A stretch of 47,421 nucleotides of DNA from Gammaproteobacteria bacterium (lineage in GTDB: Bacteria > Pseudomonadota > Gammaproteobacteria > GRL18). A program made the position numbers and the translations under genes. Below are positions 34,594 to 44,428 of the stretch, one piece after another. Within the stretch, counting starts at the first letter, position 1; the number at the start of each line of letters is the position of its first letter. The notes below the pieces were generated by a model. That model was not told where the DNA came from and did not search any database. It saw only the letters and a program-made list of their open reading frames with translations. The stretch spans positions 1 to 47,421 of the forward strand of contig JALUZF010000289.1 in assembly GCA_027012135.1 (NCBI GenBank), given 5' to 3'.

Positions 34594-35115
34594 TTAACCT
34601 ATCATGACATCAAGCGGTGCCAGATCAACATTGACCCCGTCAGCCTTGATCTGTTCCACTGCTTTTTCTACTGCAGCCATACCCTGGGTAGCAATACCTT
34701 CTATCTGCATAATATAAATCGGCTCAGCCTCACTGCCGGCCACATCGGAATCCAGATCAGTAATGTTGTAACCGGCTTCCAGCAAGGCAGTGGTGGTTTT
34801 GGCTACAATACCGGGACGATCAGCCCCGTATACGGTAATAATGGAATCAGGGATTTCATGCTGATGCAGGCTGGCTTCAATACTCTGAAATGATATGGTC
34901 AGGTTCATATCCTGCACCACCGGCCTCAGACACTGAGTCAGCTCCTCAATGGACTGCCCACTTTTTACCATTAGCATAATGGTAAAATTGCCTCCCAGGC
35001 GCATCATGGATGCTTCTCCTAACTGGGCACCGGCTTCATATAATGCAGTAGTAATCCTGGCCACAATACCCGGCTGATCCTGACCCACCAGGGTTAACAT
35101 TTTCCAATCGTTCAT
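34594..35115 (-). CDS. gcvR: Double-ACT-domain protein, GcvR-like
   Basis: The 173-residue protein consists of two ACT domains: LTLVGQDQPGIVARITTALY (about 7-80) and ITVYGADRPGIVAKTTTALL (about 92-170). The arrangement matches GcvR, which represses the glycine cleavage operon by binding GcvA in E. coli. It has no DNA-binding domain, so an accessory role with an unseen partner is likely. Its ATG shares a base with the pgeF stop (TAATG), so it is coupled to pgeF. Confidence 0.78.
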   Translation of the reverse strand: MNDWKMLTLVGQDQPGIVARITTALYEAGAQLGEASMMRLGGNFTIMLMVKSGQSIEELTQCLRPVVQDMNLTISFQSIEASLHQHEIPDSIITVYGADRPGIVAKTTTALLEAGYNITDLDSDVAGSEAEPIYIMQIEGIATQGMAAVEKAVEQIKADGVNVDLAPLDVMIG

Positions 35116-35948
35116 TATTGTTCTCTTTGTTGTTTAATCAATTCCGGCTGCATTTCGGCCTGGTCTATCCATACCATACTGGCCATACGTCCGGTCACCC
35201 CATCACGCCGGTAAGAATAAAATTTATCTGCCTCGCTATAGGTACAATAATGGCCGCCGGAGACATTATCAACGCCTATTGCAGATAATCGTACTCTGGC
35301 CAATTGATATATATCAGCTAAATATTTATTTTGCCCGTCAGAGGTTTTAGTGTGTTTTGCAAAACACCGCTCAATTGATTCGTAATGAGATTGTCCCCTA
35401 CCCTGTGCCCGAGCCAGAAACGCCTGCCGAACGTCGTCCCCTACTTCAAAATGATTTGGCCCAATGGCTGGACCCAGCCAGACCAGTACTTCTTCTTTCT
35501 GGCAGGTAGATAATTTAAGTAATTGTTCAGCCCCCTGTTCCAGAATACCTGCCAGAAGCCCCCGCCAGCCAGCATGAACAGCAGCGACCGCACTGCCCTG
35601 ACGGTTACATATTAAAGCCGGCAGACAATCCGCCGTCATGACCACTGATACGATATTTTTCTGTGCGGTTATACTGCCGTCTGCATCCGCCTGCAATTCA
35701 GTATCAGCCGCATTAATAATCCGGCTGCTGTGGATCTGGTTTAGCCATTTCGGCTCAGAAGGCAGCAGTTCTCCCAGTCTTTTACGGTTTTGCTCAACAC
35801 TTTGTGGAACATCACCTACATGCATAGCCAGGTTAAAGCTTTTATAAGGGGGAAGACTGTAACCGCCCATACGGGTGGTTATCAATGTTCTGATATTGTC
35901 AGGGGCATCCCAGTCAGCCTGAATAATAGTTTGGGAGAGAGGGATCAT
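35115..35948 (-). CDS. pgeF: Peptidoglycan editing factor PgeF (YfiH, laccase-domain protein)
   Basis: The 277-residue Cu/Zn-binding protein has LITTRMGGYSLPPYKSFNLA, VVMTADCLPALIC with the metal Cys, VAAVHAGWRGLLAG with the metal His, and GPAIGPNHFEVGDDV. The family edits cell-wall precursors that carry Ser in place of Ala, and earlier names call it a polyphenol oxidase. The start overlaps the rluD stop by 4 bp, the same coupling as in many gammaproteobacteria. Confidence 0.94.
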   Translation of the reverse strand: MIPLSQTIIQADWDAPDNIRTLITTRMGGYSLPPYKSFNLAMHVGDVPQSVEQNRKRLGELLPSEPKWLNQIHSSRIINAADTELQADADGSITAQKNIVSVVMTADCLPALICNRQGSAVAAVHAGWRGLLAGILEQGAEQLLKLSTCQKEEVLVWLGPAIGPNHFEVGDDVRQAFLARAQGRGQSHYESIERCFAKHTKTSDGQNKYLADIYQLARVRLSAIGVDNVSGGHYCTYSEADKFYSYRRDGVTGRMASMVWIDQAEMQPELIKQQREQ

Positions 35949-36916
35949 GCCTGTTCCGTATATTCTCTTAATAGCGTCTTTAACTGCATCATATCCTCCG
36001 GCAGTTCAGCTTCCCATTCCAGCCATTGCCCGGTTTGAGGATGCTCAAGACCCAGTTTGCGGGCGTGTAATGCCTGGTGTTGAAAATTAAGCAGAAAGGT
36101 TTTCAAATCCTCACTGCAGTCCGGCGGCAAACGCAGCCGTCCGGCATATACGGGGTCGCCTACCAGGGGATAATGAATCCAGGCCATATGAACACGGATC
36201 TGATGCGTCCGTCCGGTTTCCAGTTTAACGGTGACTGACGTATATTGACGAAACCGCTCCCTAATCCGGTAATGAGTAATGGCTTCTTTTCCAGCAGCAG
36301 GATTTTTCATAACCGCCATCTTCACCCGCTGAATCGGATGACGGCCAATGGGCTGGTCAATAGTTCCACCACCGGTCATTTCACCATTTACAATGGCTTC
36401 ATATTCCCGGTCAAACGCACGTCTTTGTAACTGCTCTACCAGATGAGTCTGGGCCGTGAGCGTTTTAGCCACCACCAGCAGACCGGAGGTTTCCTTGTCA
36501 ATTCGGTGGACAATACCGGCACGGGGGACGTTAATCAGTTCAGGACAGTGGTGCAACAAACCATTAAGCAGGGTACCCGTGCGGTTACCGACAGCCGGGT
36601 GTACCACCAGACCAACGGGCTTGTTAATCACCAGCAGTTCATCATCTTCATAAACAATATTCAGGAAAAGATCTTCCGCTTCCCATTCCCCCTGCTGTTC
36701 CTGCTCTATAGTAATATCAATGGTTTCACCACCGGTTACTCTGGTCTTTGGCTTAACCGTCCGGCCATCCAGTAAAACCTTGCCCTTTTTGACCCATTGC
36801 TGCAACCGGGAACGGGAAAATTCCGGTAATAAATCCACCAGCACCTGATCCAGACGCTGACCATAGGCATCAGTAGGCACAGTGTATTGGCGTTGTTCGG
36901 TTAGTATCGAATTCAT
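35945..36916 (-). CDS. rluD: 23S rRNA pseudouridine synthase RluD
   Basis: The 323-residue protein has an N-terminal S4 RNA-binding domain (RLDQVLVDLLPEFSRSRLQQ) and a pseudouridine synthase domain whose catalytic Asp lies in IVHRIDKETSGLLVVAK. It carries LETGRTHQIRVHMAWIHYP near the C-terminal end. It modifies helix 69 of 23S rRNA. It is divergent from bamD, an arrangement conserved with E. coli. Confidence 0.96.
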   Translation of the reverse strand: MNSILTEQRQYTVPTDAYGQRLDQVLVDLLPEFSRSRLQQWVKKGKVLLDGRTVKPKTRVTGGETIDITIEQEQQGEWEAEDLFLNIVYEDDELLVINKPVGLVVHPAVGNRTGTLLNGLLHHCPELINVPRAGIVHRIDKETSGLLVVAKTLTAQTHLVEQLQRRAFDREYEAIVNGEMTGGGTIDQPIGRHPIQRVKMAVMKNPAAGKEAITHYRIRERFRQYTSVTVKLETGRTHQIRVHMAWIHYPLVGDPVYAGRLRLPPDCSEDLKTFLLNFQHQALHARKLGLEHPQTGQWLEWEAELPEDMMQLKTLLREYTEQA

Positions 36917-37040
36917 TTTGCAAGTATAACGTATTTCTCATATACTAGGCGCTCTTAAAATAATAAATATCCGGAACTGTTTTAATCAGTTTTGAATTTT
37001 ATACCCTTTTAATTAATAACAAAATTACCTTAGTTACCTT

Positions 37041-37883
37041 ATGCCTGCTGCTCATTCAAACCGCTTATACCTGCTGATCCTGCTTACTTTTATTAGTATT
37101 TTTTCTTCCGGCTGCTCTGTTATAGAATCCTGGCTGCCCGAAGAAATTGACGAAACAAAAAGCTGGTCCGCCAGTAAACTGTATGCAGAAGCGAAAGCCA
37201 ACCTGGCTGATGGTGAATACCAGTCTGCTATTGATCTGTATGAAAAACTGGAAGCCCGTTATCCACATGGCGCCTATGCACAGCAGGCGCAGCTGGAAAC
37301 AGCCTACGCTTACTATAAATTTGAAGAACCGGAATCCGCCATTGCAGCGGCAGACCGCTTTATCAAACTGCACCCCCGTCATACCAATGTAGACTATGCC
37401 TATTATCTAAGGGGACTGGTGACTTTCCCGGCTCGAAAAAGTATTTTTGAATTTATTTTCCCGCAGGATGAATCCAAGCGAGATCCTAATTCATCACTGG
37501 AATCCTTTAATTATTTCAGCGAACTGGTGAGGAAGTTTCCCAATAGTAAATACAGCAAAGATGCTGTTTTAAGAATGCGTTATCTGCGTAACAAGGTCGC
37601 CAGGCACGAACTGCATGTCGCTAAATACTATATGAGAAGACAGGCTTATATTGCCGCCGTTGACCGTGCATCTTATGTAGTAGAGCATTACCAGCAGACA
37701 CCTGCGGTCAGTGAAGCATTACTAATAATGGTAGATGGCTATAAAAAACTGAACCAGCCCCGCCTGGCACAGGATGCCCAGCGGGTATATGATCAAAATG
37801 CGGAGAAATTCCACGGAGAAGTATTTTATGTGGATGAGCCGGTTATTCCCGGGATTCCGGAGTGGATGAAACCAAATACTTAA
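37041..37883 (+). CDS. bamD: Outer membrane assembly lipoprotein BamD
   Basis: The 280-residue lipoprotein has a signal sequence with lipobox SSGC (Cys25) and five TPR-like units, for example LYAEAKANLADGEYQSAIDL, PESAIAAADRFIKLHP and RRQAYIAAVDRASYVVEHY. It is the essential partner of BamA in outer-membrane protein insertion. The gene is monocistronic here, with a PII gene converging from the other side. A heptamer tract follows its stop. Confidence 0.97.
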   Translation: MPAAHSNRLYLLILLTFISIFSSGCSVIESWLPEEIDETKSWSASKLYAEAKANLADGEYQSAIDLYEKLEARYPHGAYAQQAQLETAYAYYKFEEPESAIAAADRFIKLHPRHTNVDYAYYLRGLVTFPARKSIFEFIFPQDESKRDPNSSLESFNYFSELVRKFPNSKYSKDAVLRMRYLRNKVARHELHVAKYYMRRQAYIAAVDRASYVVEHYQQTPAVSEALLIMVDGYKKLNQPRLAQDAQRVYDQNAEKFHGEVFYVDEPVIPGIPEWMKPNT

Positions 37884-37885
37884 AA

Positions 37886-37902
37886 GAGCAGCGTTGAGCG
37901 CT
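37886..37902 (+). repeat. Heptamer tract after the bamD stop
   Basis: GAGC-AGCGTTG-AGCGCT begins 3 nt after the TAA of bamD. It runs into CTATTT-TTT-AAATAG, a small hairpin that overlaps the end of the converging PII gene. It may help end both transcripts. Confidence 0.55.
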
Positions 37903-37907
37903 ATTTT

Positions 37908-38261
<354 letters not shown>

Positions 38262-38419
38262 TCATTATGTACAGGATATTGTGTACAGACATATTATATT
38301 TATTATATCGTTATCCCGGATGGGTTGTTATGTTACAACAAAACGGTTCTTTCAGACAAATACTTTTGTAAATGCTAAACTATTTCAACACTTGAATCTT
38401 CCAACAAGCGAGTCCGACT

Positions 38420-39253
38420 ATGGATAGAAAAACTATTATTGCAGAAATGAAAGTACTGCCCGACATTGATCCGCAATTTGAAATCGAGCGGCGGCTGAAT
38501 TTTATTAAAAGCCATTTACAGGCCTCCGGGCTGAAGACCCTCGTTCTGGGGATCAGCGGGGGAATTGATTCAGCTACCTGCGGCCGCCTGGCACAACTGG
38601 CTGTTGAACAGCTTAGAACAGAACAGCAGGATGATGACTATCAGTTTGTAGCCGTACGCCTGCCTTATGGAGTTCAGGCTGATGAGGAGGATGCCCAGGT
38701 TTCATTAACCTTTATTCAGCCGGACAAAAGCCTGATGGTCAATGTAAAACCCGGTGCTGATGCCATTCACAATGAAACCCTGCATGCTCTGGAATCTGCC
38801 AGCCTGCTGAACTATTCTAAATACGCCATTGATTTTGCCAAGGGCAATGTCAAAGCCCGTACCCGTATGACCATACAGTTTGAAATTGCCGGAATTTTAA
38901 GCGGTCTGGTGCTGGGCACCGACCATTCTGCTGAAAATGTAACCGGTTTTTATACTAAATACGGAGACGGCGCCTGTGATCTGGCCCCCCTGTTTGGTCT
39001 GAATAAACGTCAGATCCGCCAGGTGGCAAAAGTTCTCGGAGCACCGCATAGTATTATTGAAAAAACCCCAACGGCCGATCTGGAATGCCACTCACCTTCC
39101 AAAGCCGATGAAGAGGCTCTGGGGATCAGTTATGATTTAATAGATGATTTTCTGGAAGGCAAACCTATTGATAAGGAAAGTGAGGAGAAGATCATCCGGA
39201 TTTATATTAAAACCCAGCATAAGCGGCAGCCGATACCCACAGTTTATGACTGA
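38420..39253 (+). CDS. nadE: Ammonia-dependent NAD+ synthetase
   Basis: The 277-residue enzyme has the P-loop pyrophosphatase motif [32 protein letters not shown] and [21 protein letters not shown]. The length matches the short ammonia-using form; no glutaminase domain is present. It makes NAD from deamido-NAD in the last step of biosynthesis. It is divergent from glnB with a 173-bp gap. Confidence 0.97.
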   Translation: MDRKTIIAEMKVLPDIDPQFEIERRLNFIKSHLQASGLKTLVLGISGGIDSATCGRLAQLAVEQLRTEQQDDDYQFVAVRLPYGVQADEEDAQVSLTFIQPDKSLMVNVKPGADAIHNETLHALESASLLNYSKYAIDFAKGNVKARTRMTIQFEIAGILSGLVLGTDHSAENVTGFYTKYGDGACDLAPLFGLNKRQIRQVAKVLGAPHSIIEKTPTADLECHSPSKADEEALGISYDLIDDFLEGKPIDKESEEKIIRIYIKTQHKRQPIPTVYD

Positions 39254-39279
39254 GTGCATTGAATAATATTCCTGGGAGC

Positions 39280-39423
39280 GCAGACATCTTGCCCGCGTTC
39301 ACAGGTTAGTATGCATCCGAAATTGCTCTGCTCTTAAGTCCCCTTTTTTCAAAGGGGGATAAATGGGGTTTAAGTCTTTGATTTGCAGCCACCTCAATCC
39401 CCTTTCTAAAGAAGGGGGAAGTT
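39280..39423. repeat. Cluster of dispersed repeat pieces between nadE and sucD
   Basis: A GGGAGCGCAGACATCTTGCC unit (39284-) is followed at 39336 by two C/G-tract hairpins, CCCCTTT-TTTC-AAAGGGG and CCCCTT-TCTAAAG-AAGGGG. Both resemble common intergenic repeats found in many proteobacterial genomes. They lie between converging nadE and sucD and may act as terminators. Confidence 0.5.
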
Positions 39424-39469
39424 AAAAGCTTAATAAACGGATGGACAACTAGTTATTGCTATCAAGAAG

Positions 39470-40339
39470 TCAGGCTTTTATTATTTCCAGCATGGCTTTT
39501 CCCATATCCGCCGGAGATCGGGTTATGGTTACACCGGCCGCTTCAAGGGCTGCAAATTTTTCTTCTGCTGTCCCCTTGCCTCCGGCAATAATGGCACCGG
39601 CATGGCCCATACGCTTGCCTTTGGGTGCAGTTACTCCGGCAATATAGGCAACCACCGGCTTGCTGACCTGCTCTTTTATGTATTGAGCAGCTTCTTCTTC
39701 TGCGGTACCGCCGATTTCCCCCACCATAATAATACCTTCGGTCTGCGGATCCTGTTCAAACAGGGTCAGACAGTCAATAAAGTTCATGCCCTGAATGGGA
39801 TCACCGCCAATTCCAATACAGGTACTCTGTCCCAGACCGGTAATGGTGGTCTGGTGGACAGCTTCATAGGTCAGGGTACCGGAGCGGGACACAATACCTA
39901 TTTTTCCCGGCTGGTGAATCGAACCCGGCATAATGCCGATTTTACACTCACCAGGCGTTATCAGTCCGGGACAGTTGGGGCCAATTAAATAAACATCGTC
40001 CGGCAGACTGGCTTTTACTTTTAACATATCCAGAACCGGAATGCCTTCAGTAATACAGGCAATCACTTCTATTCCAGCCCAGGCCGCTTCCAGAATCGCA
40101 TCCGCCGCAAATGCGGCAGGCACATAAATCATGGTCGCATTGGCCCCGGTTTCTCTGACGGCTTCTTTAACCGTATTAAACACCGGCCGGTCCAGATGAA
40201 TCTGGCCGCCTTTACCCGGTGTCACGCCGCCGACCAGATTGGTACCATAGGCAATGGCCTGCTCTGAGTGGAAAGTACCCTGCTGGCCGGTAAAGCCCTG
40301 ACAGATCACCCGGGTTTGCTTATTAATTAAAACTGACAT
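39470..40339 (-). CDS. sucD: Succinate-CoA ligase alpha subunit
   Basis: The 289-residue subunit has the CoA-binding Rossmann fold ([20 protein letters not shown]), [20 protein letters not shown], and the phosphorylated His in [20 protein letters not shown]. With SucC it converts succinyl-CoA to succinate in the TCA cycle with ATP/GTP formation. The start overlaps the sucC stop (TGATG), so translation is coupled. It is not beside the 2-oxoglutarate dehydrogenase genes. Confidence 0.98.
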   Translation of the reverse strand: MSVLINKQTRVICQGFTGQQGTFHSEQAIAYGTNLVGGVTPGKGGQIHLDRPVFNTVKEAVRETGANATMIYVPAAFAADAILEAAWAGIEVIACITEGIPVLDMLKVKASLPDDVYLIGPNCPGLITPGECKIGIMPGSIHQPGKIGIVSRSGTLTYEAVHQTTITGLGQSTCIGIGGDPIQGMNFIDCLTLFEQDPQTEGIIMVGEIGGTAEEEAAQYIKEQVSKPVVAYIAGVTAPKGKRMGHAGAIIAGGKGTAEEKFAALEAAGVTITRSPADMGKAMLEIIKA

Positions 40340-41511
40340 CAGACATTACCTCCTTTGGCCACATTAACCACGGTCTGAGCAGCCTCGGTAAAATCGCCCC
40401 GGGAAATAATATCCAGGCCGCTTTGCTCCAGTAGTTTTCGGCCCAGTTCTGCATTAGTGCCTTCCAGACGCACCACTACCGGCACGGACAATGCCACTTC
40501 TTTGGCCGCAGCAATAATGCCTTCGGCAATCAGATCACAGCGCACAATACCGCCAAATATATTTATCAATATGGCTTTAACATTGGTATCCGATAAAATC
40601 AGTTTCAGGGCTTCAGCGACCCGTTCTTTGGTCACACCGCCGCCCACATCCAGAAAGTTGGCCGGTTCACCGCCATGATTTTTAATAATATCCATAGTGG
40701 CCATAGCCAGACCGGCACCGTTCACCATACAGCCTATATTACCTTCCAGAGGTACATAATTGAGTTCAAATTCCCTGGCCTGGTTTTCTTTTTCATCCTC
40801 CTGAGAAAGATCACGCAATGCCTGCATGTCTTTATGGCGATAGACAGCATTGTCATCCAGAGAAATTTTGGCATCCAGAGCAATAATTTCGTCCTCTTCA
40901 GTGACCACCAGGGGATTGATTTCAACCTGGGAAGCATCTTTTTCCACAAATATTTTATAAACCCCCTGCATGACCTTCATCAGGCCTTTTTGCTGTGCCG
41001 GTGTCAGTCCCATACCAAACCCGGCTTCCCTGACCTGGTTAGGCATAAGTCCGGTCACCGGATCAATAGCCAGGGTAATAATTTTTTCCGGCTCGGTAGC
41101 TGCCACTTCTTCAATATTCATGCCTCCGGCAGCCGATGCCATAATGGTCACCCGTTTCGCTGAACGATCTACCAGCACACCCATATAAAGTTCCCGGCTG
41201 ATACTGCTGGGCACCTCAATTAATAAGGTATTAACCGGCTGGCCTTTGGCATCAGTCTGAAAAGTCACCAGTTGGGTGCCCAGCATTTTTTCAGCAAACT
41301 GGCGGATTTCAGCTATTGAGCCGGCCTTGATAACACCGCCGGCTTTACCGCGTCCACCGGCATGCACCTGGGCCTTGACCATCCATTCATTGCCGCCTAA
41401 TTCCGCTACAGCCTGTTCTATCTGGTCAACCGAGGTAATAGTCCTGTTGGCCGGAACAGGGATAGCGTACTGGGCAAACACCTGCTTGGCCTGGTATTCA
41501 TGTAAATTCAT
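40339..41511 (-). CDS. sucC: Succinate-CoA ligase (ADP-forming) beta subunit
   Basis: The 390-residue subunit opens [18 protein letters not shown] and has an ATP-grasp domain ([38 protein letters not shown]) and a C-terminal ligase domain ([38 protein letters not shown]). I chose ATG 41511, the universal start; the longer frame upstream is not conserved. It shares its upstream gap with a divergent small gene. Confidence 0.98.
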   Translation of the reverse strand: MNLHEYQAKQVFAQYAIPVPANRTITSVDQIEQAVAELGGNEWMVKAQVHAGGRGKAGGVIKAGSIAEIRQFAEKMLGTQLVTFQTDAKGQPVNTLLIEVPSSISRELYMGVLVDRSAKRVTIMASAAGGMNIEEVAATEPEKIITLAIDPVTGLMPNQVREAGFGMGLTPAQQKGLMKVMQGVYKIFVEKDASQVEINPLVVTEEDEIIALDAKISLDDNAVYRHKDMQALRDLSQEDEKENQAREFELNYVPLEGNIGCMVNGAGLAMATMDIIKNHGGEPANFLDVGGGVTKERVAEALKLILSDTNVKAILINIFGGIVRCDLIAEGIIAAAKEVALSVPVVVRLEGTNAELGRKLLEQSGLDIISRGDFTEAAQTVVNVAKGGNV

Positions 41512-41643
41512 ATTTGTTTTCTCACTGAAATTGCAATATATCCTGCTATTGTGGCGAAATAGAGGGCAATTGGCAAAAAAATTTTTATTTTCTGTTATCA
41601 TTTAATTTTTACTAACAATCAGAACATTATTACAGGAGAGACA

Positions 41644-41919
41644 GTGGGACGTTTACTGTTTATATCCGGGCTGATCTTTCTTGGCTGGATTGCTTATCGC
41701 TTTTTAAAAAACACCTGGTCGCAACGCCTGAGGGACGTGGAACAAAATGAACAAAGAGCACAGCAGGCTCGTCAGGCAGCCCCTGCCAGAGTACAGCAGA
41801 TCAAGGCCTGTACCTATTGCAAGACCCATATCCCTGAGGATGAAGGGATATACCGGGAGGGGAAATTTTTCTGCAGCTATCAACATCTTGATCGCTATTT
41901 AGAACATGAACAGAAGTAA
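41644..41919 (+). CDS. PP0621-like small membrane protein
   Basis: The 91-residue protein starts at GTG 41644, with GGAGAG 4-6 nt before it. It has an N-terminal membrane helix (about 4-20) and a C-terminal zinc-ribbon-like part (CTYCKTHIPEDEG and FFCSYQHLDRYL). Similar genes (PP0621 in Pseudomonas putida) precede pilS, and here it overlaps pilS by 14 bp. Function unknown. An extended -10 (TGTTATCAT) lies upstream at about 41593-41601. Confidence 0.87.
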   Translation: MGRLLFISGLIFLGWIAYRFLKNTWSQRLRDVEQNEQRAQQARQAAPARVQQIKACTYCKTHIPEDEGIYREGKFFCSYQHLDRYLEHEQK

Positions 41920-43561
41920 TACCCTGCACCAATACGCCAACAAAGTTCCTCATGGACTCTCCTCAGAAAAAAAATACTGGCGGCCCCTGCATTTTCTTAA
42001 TTTATATCGTTTACTTATTTCCAGTATATTTGTCACCCTGGTCTTTTCTGATGTCCAGATAAAACCCTTTGGCCTGGAACATCCACAGCTCTTTCAGCTT
42101 GTCAGCATTGGTTATTTTATTGTCAGTATTCTCAGCGGAATAACCATCCGCTGGCGCTGGCCGGCCTTCTGGCTGCAAAGCCATGCCCAGATCCTGACTG
42201 ACTTTATTGCCATTCTGCTTATTATGTATGCCAGCGGCGGAGTACAAAGCGGTGTCGGTTTATTACTGCTAATCCCCATTTCTGCCATTAGTATTCTTTC
42301 TATGGGACGTTCATCCCTGTTTTACGCAGCCTTACTCAGTTTAATCCTGTTACTGGAACAGGGCTATTTATTCCTCACCCAGACTGGTAGCACTAATTAT
42401 GCACAGGCCGGCTTACTGGGTGCCATCCTGTTTTTAACAGCCCTGTTAACCAATTACCTGGTTCATAAAACAGAGGAAAGTGCAGAAATTGCCAGCCAGC
42501 GTGAAATTGACCTGGCCAATATGGAACAGCTCACTCAGTTTATTATGCAGCGTATGCAGACTGCCGTTATTGTTGTGGATTATCTGGGCAATGTACGCTT
42601 AATTAATGATACCGCTATAAGTTTGCTGAAAATCCCTGATAATCTAAGCCAGGACTCTGAGAATAAACCGGTTAACCTGTATGAATATTCCCTTGAACTG
42701 GGAGAGATGTTTCATTTATGGCAAACCACACCTGACTTTAAACCCAAAAGCATCCGTAATAGCCATACTTCTTCTGAGCTAACCCCAAGATTTGCCTCAT
42801 TGGGCCAGAATGATAAAAGCGGAGCAGTGGTTTTTATTGAAGATAATGCCGAATTATCCAACCAGGCCCAGCAGTTAAAACTGGCCTCTCTGGGTCACCT
42901 TACCGCCAGTATTGCTCATGAATTACGCAATCCACTGGCGGCTATCCGACATGCCGGGGAACTGCTGAACGAATCACCATCCCTTGAAGAAACTGATAAA
43001 CGCCTGACAGAAATTATTGAGAAACAATCCGTTCGGGTAAATGAGATTATTGGCACGATACTGGATCTCAGCCGTAGAAAGACAGCGGAACAGGTCAATA
43101 TTAACTTACTGGAATGGATTAAAGATTTTCTCAATGAATACATTCAACTCCCACAGGAGCGTTTTTATCTAAAGTTTGAAAATGATGATCTGCAGGTACT
43201 TTTTGATCCCCAGCATTTACAGCAAATATTTAATAACCTGATTCAAAATGCCTTGAGACACAGCGCAGAAGAAAATCATCATTTTCGCCCAGTTGTTATT
43301 ACCGCCGGTATTGATTCAATGAAAAAAAATACCTATTTACAGGTCATGAATTATGGAAATAACATTCCAGAAGAAAATCGGGACAAGCTATTTGAACCCT
43401 TTTTTACTACCGAATCCACCGGTACCGGATTAGGCCTGTATATTGCAAGGGAGTTGGCCGAATGTAATTCAGCCAAGCTGGAGTATATTGATAATAAAGA
43501 AGGTGCCTGTTTTCAAATCAGTTTTTCTGATCCAAGACGCAATAGCGCCAAAGCTGAGTGA
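41906..43561 (+). CDS. pilS: Type IV pilus sensor histidine kinase PilS
   Basis: The 551-residue kinase has about six N-terminal membrane helices (residues 35-190), a PAS-like region (about 205-320), a HisKA domain with H338 in LTASIAHELRNPLAA, and an HATPase domain with NLIQNALRH, the G1 box FEPFFTTESTGTGLGL and GLYIARELAE. PilS phosphorylates PilR and senses pilin in the membrane in Pseudomonas. In most genomes pilR follows directly. Here three accessory genes intervene (43644-44907). Confidence 0.94.
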   Translation: MNRSNTLHQYANKVPHGLSSEKKYWRPLHFLNLYRLLISSIFVTLVFSDVQIKPFGLEHPQLFQLVSIGYFIVSILSGITIRWRWPAFWLQSHAQILTDFIAILLIMYASGGVQSGVGLLLLIPISAISILSMGRSSLFYAALLSLILLLEQGYLFLTQTGSTNYAQAGLLGAILFLTALLTNYLVHKTEESAEIASQREIDLANMEQLTQFIMQRMQTAVIVVDYLGNVRLINDTAISLLKIPDNLSQDSENKPVNLYEYSLELGEMFHLWQTTPDFKPKSIRNSHTSSELTPRFASLGQNDKSGAVVFIEDNAELSNQAQQLKLASLGHLTASIAHELRNPLAAIRHAGELLNESPSLEETDKRLTEIIEKQSVRVNEIIGTILDLSRRKTAEQVNINLLEWIKDFLNEYIQLPQERFYLKFENDDLQVLFDPQHLQQIFNNLIQNALRHSAEENHHFRPVVITAGIDSMKKNTYLQVMNYGNNIPEENRDKLFEPFFTTESTGTGLGLYIARELAECNSAKLEYIDNKEGACFQISFSDPRRNSAKAE

Positions 43562-43643
43562 CGAAATTATGTCACTTTATGCTATTATTAATCCATAGAG
43601 AACAGCTAATCTTTATTTAGCCTGAATAAAGCGGAGAGCACTT

Positions 43644-44123
43644 ATGCAGTGGCAGGATGTATTAGCAGATAAAAGCCTGCAGGATTTACCATATAAAATC
43701 GAACTCAATGACAAAGGGAATATTGAAATGAGTCCGGCATCACTTCTTCACAGTTTAATTCAAGGCAAACTGGCATTATTATTAGGTAGCACTTTAACGC
43801 AAGGTAGTGTTTTTACTGAACTGGCAATACAAACCAGCAACGGTATCAGAGTACCCGATGTGGCCTGGGGCAGTAATCATTATATAAAACAACATAAAAC
43901 AGAAGTCTATGCCTCATCAGCCCCTGAAATCTGTGTAGAAATTATATCACCATCCAATACACCAAAAGAGATGCTGGAAAAAGTCCAGTTATTTATAGAT
44001 GCCGGTGCCAATGAAGTCTGGCTGGTTACAGAGTCTGGGGATATCAGCATTTATAATCAAAATGGACAAACAGACAAATCTTTTTTCGATATTCAAATTA
44101 ATAAAATTGATTTAAACCTTTAG
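43644..44123 (+). CDS. Uma2-family endonuclease (DUF820)
   Basis: The 159-residue protein has the restriction-endonuclease-like PD-(D/E)xK features of Uma2: RVPDVAWGSN, PEICVEIISPSNTPKEMLEK and DAGANEVWLV. The family is abundant in cyanobacteria and patchy elsewhere; its role is unclear. It lies 82 bp after pilS and 2 bp before an MNT/HEPN pair. This placement and the simpler, AT-rich codons suggest it arrived as part of an inserted block. Confidence 0.87.
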   Translation: MQWQDVLADKSLQDLPYKIELNDKGNIEMSPASLLHSLIQGKLALLLGSTLTQGSVFTELAIQTSNGIRVPDVAWGSNHYIKQHKTEVYASSAPEICVEIISPSNTPKEMLEKVQLFIDAGANEVWLVTESGDISIYNQNGQTDKSFFDIQINKIDLNL

Positions 44124-44125
44124 CC

Positions 44126-44428
44126 ATGCGCCTGACCAAAGAACAGCAAAATATTATTAAAGACAAAGTCAATCAGTATTTTGGCCCGGATACGCAAGTC
44201 ATTTTATTTGGTTCACGAACTGATGATCAGTTAAAAGGTGGTGATATTGATTTATTGCTTGAATTAAACACGGCCGTTGAAAATCCGCTAAAAAAGAATA
44301 TCTCTCTTAATGCTGCACTGCAAATAGCCTTGGGCGGTCCACAGAAAATTGATATTATTATCCACCAGAAATCCGATCCACCTACCAGTCTGTATAAATC
44401 CGCCCTCAAAGAAGGGGTTCGACTGTGA
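44126..44428 (+). CDS. MNT-type nucleotidyltransferase (antitoxin-like)
   Basis: The 100-residue protein has the minimal nucleotidyltransferase motif LFGSRTDDQLKGGDIDLLLE and KIDIIIHQK. In MntA-type systems this enzyme AMPylates and silences a HEPN toxin encoded next to it. It overlaps the HEPN gene by 4 bp (ATGA-like), so the pair is coupled. An ordinary orphan nucleotidyltransferase is less likely given the partner. Confidence 0.9.
   Translation: MRLTKEQQNIIKDKVNQYFGPDTQVILFGSRTDDQLKGGDIDLLLELNTAVENPLKKNISLNAALQIALGGPQKIDIIIHQKSDPPTSLYKSALKEGVRL

Noticed and set aside
40675..41163. 162-codon plus-strand ORF opposite sucC
   Set aside because: The minus strand encodes conserved SucC motifs; this frame has none.
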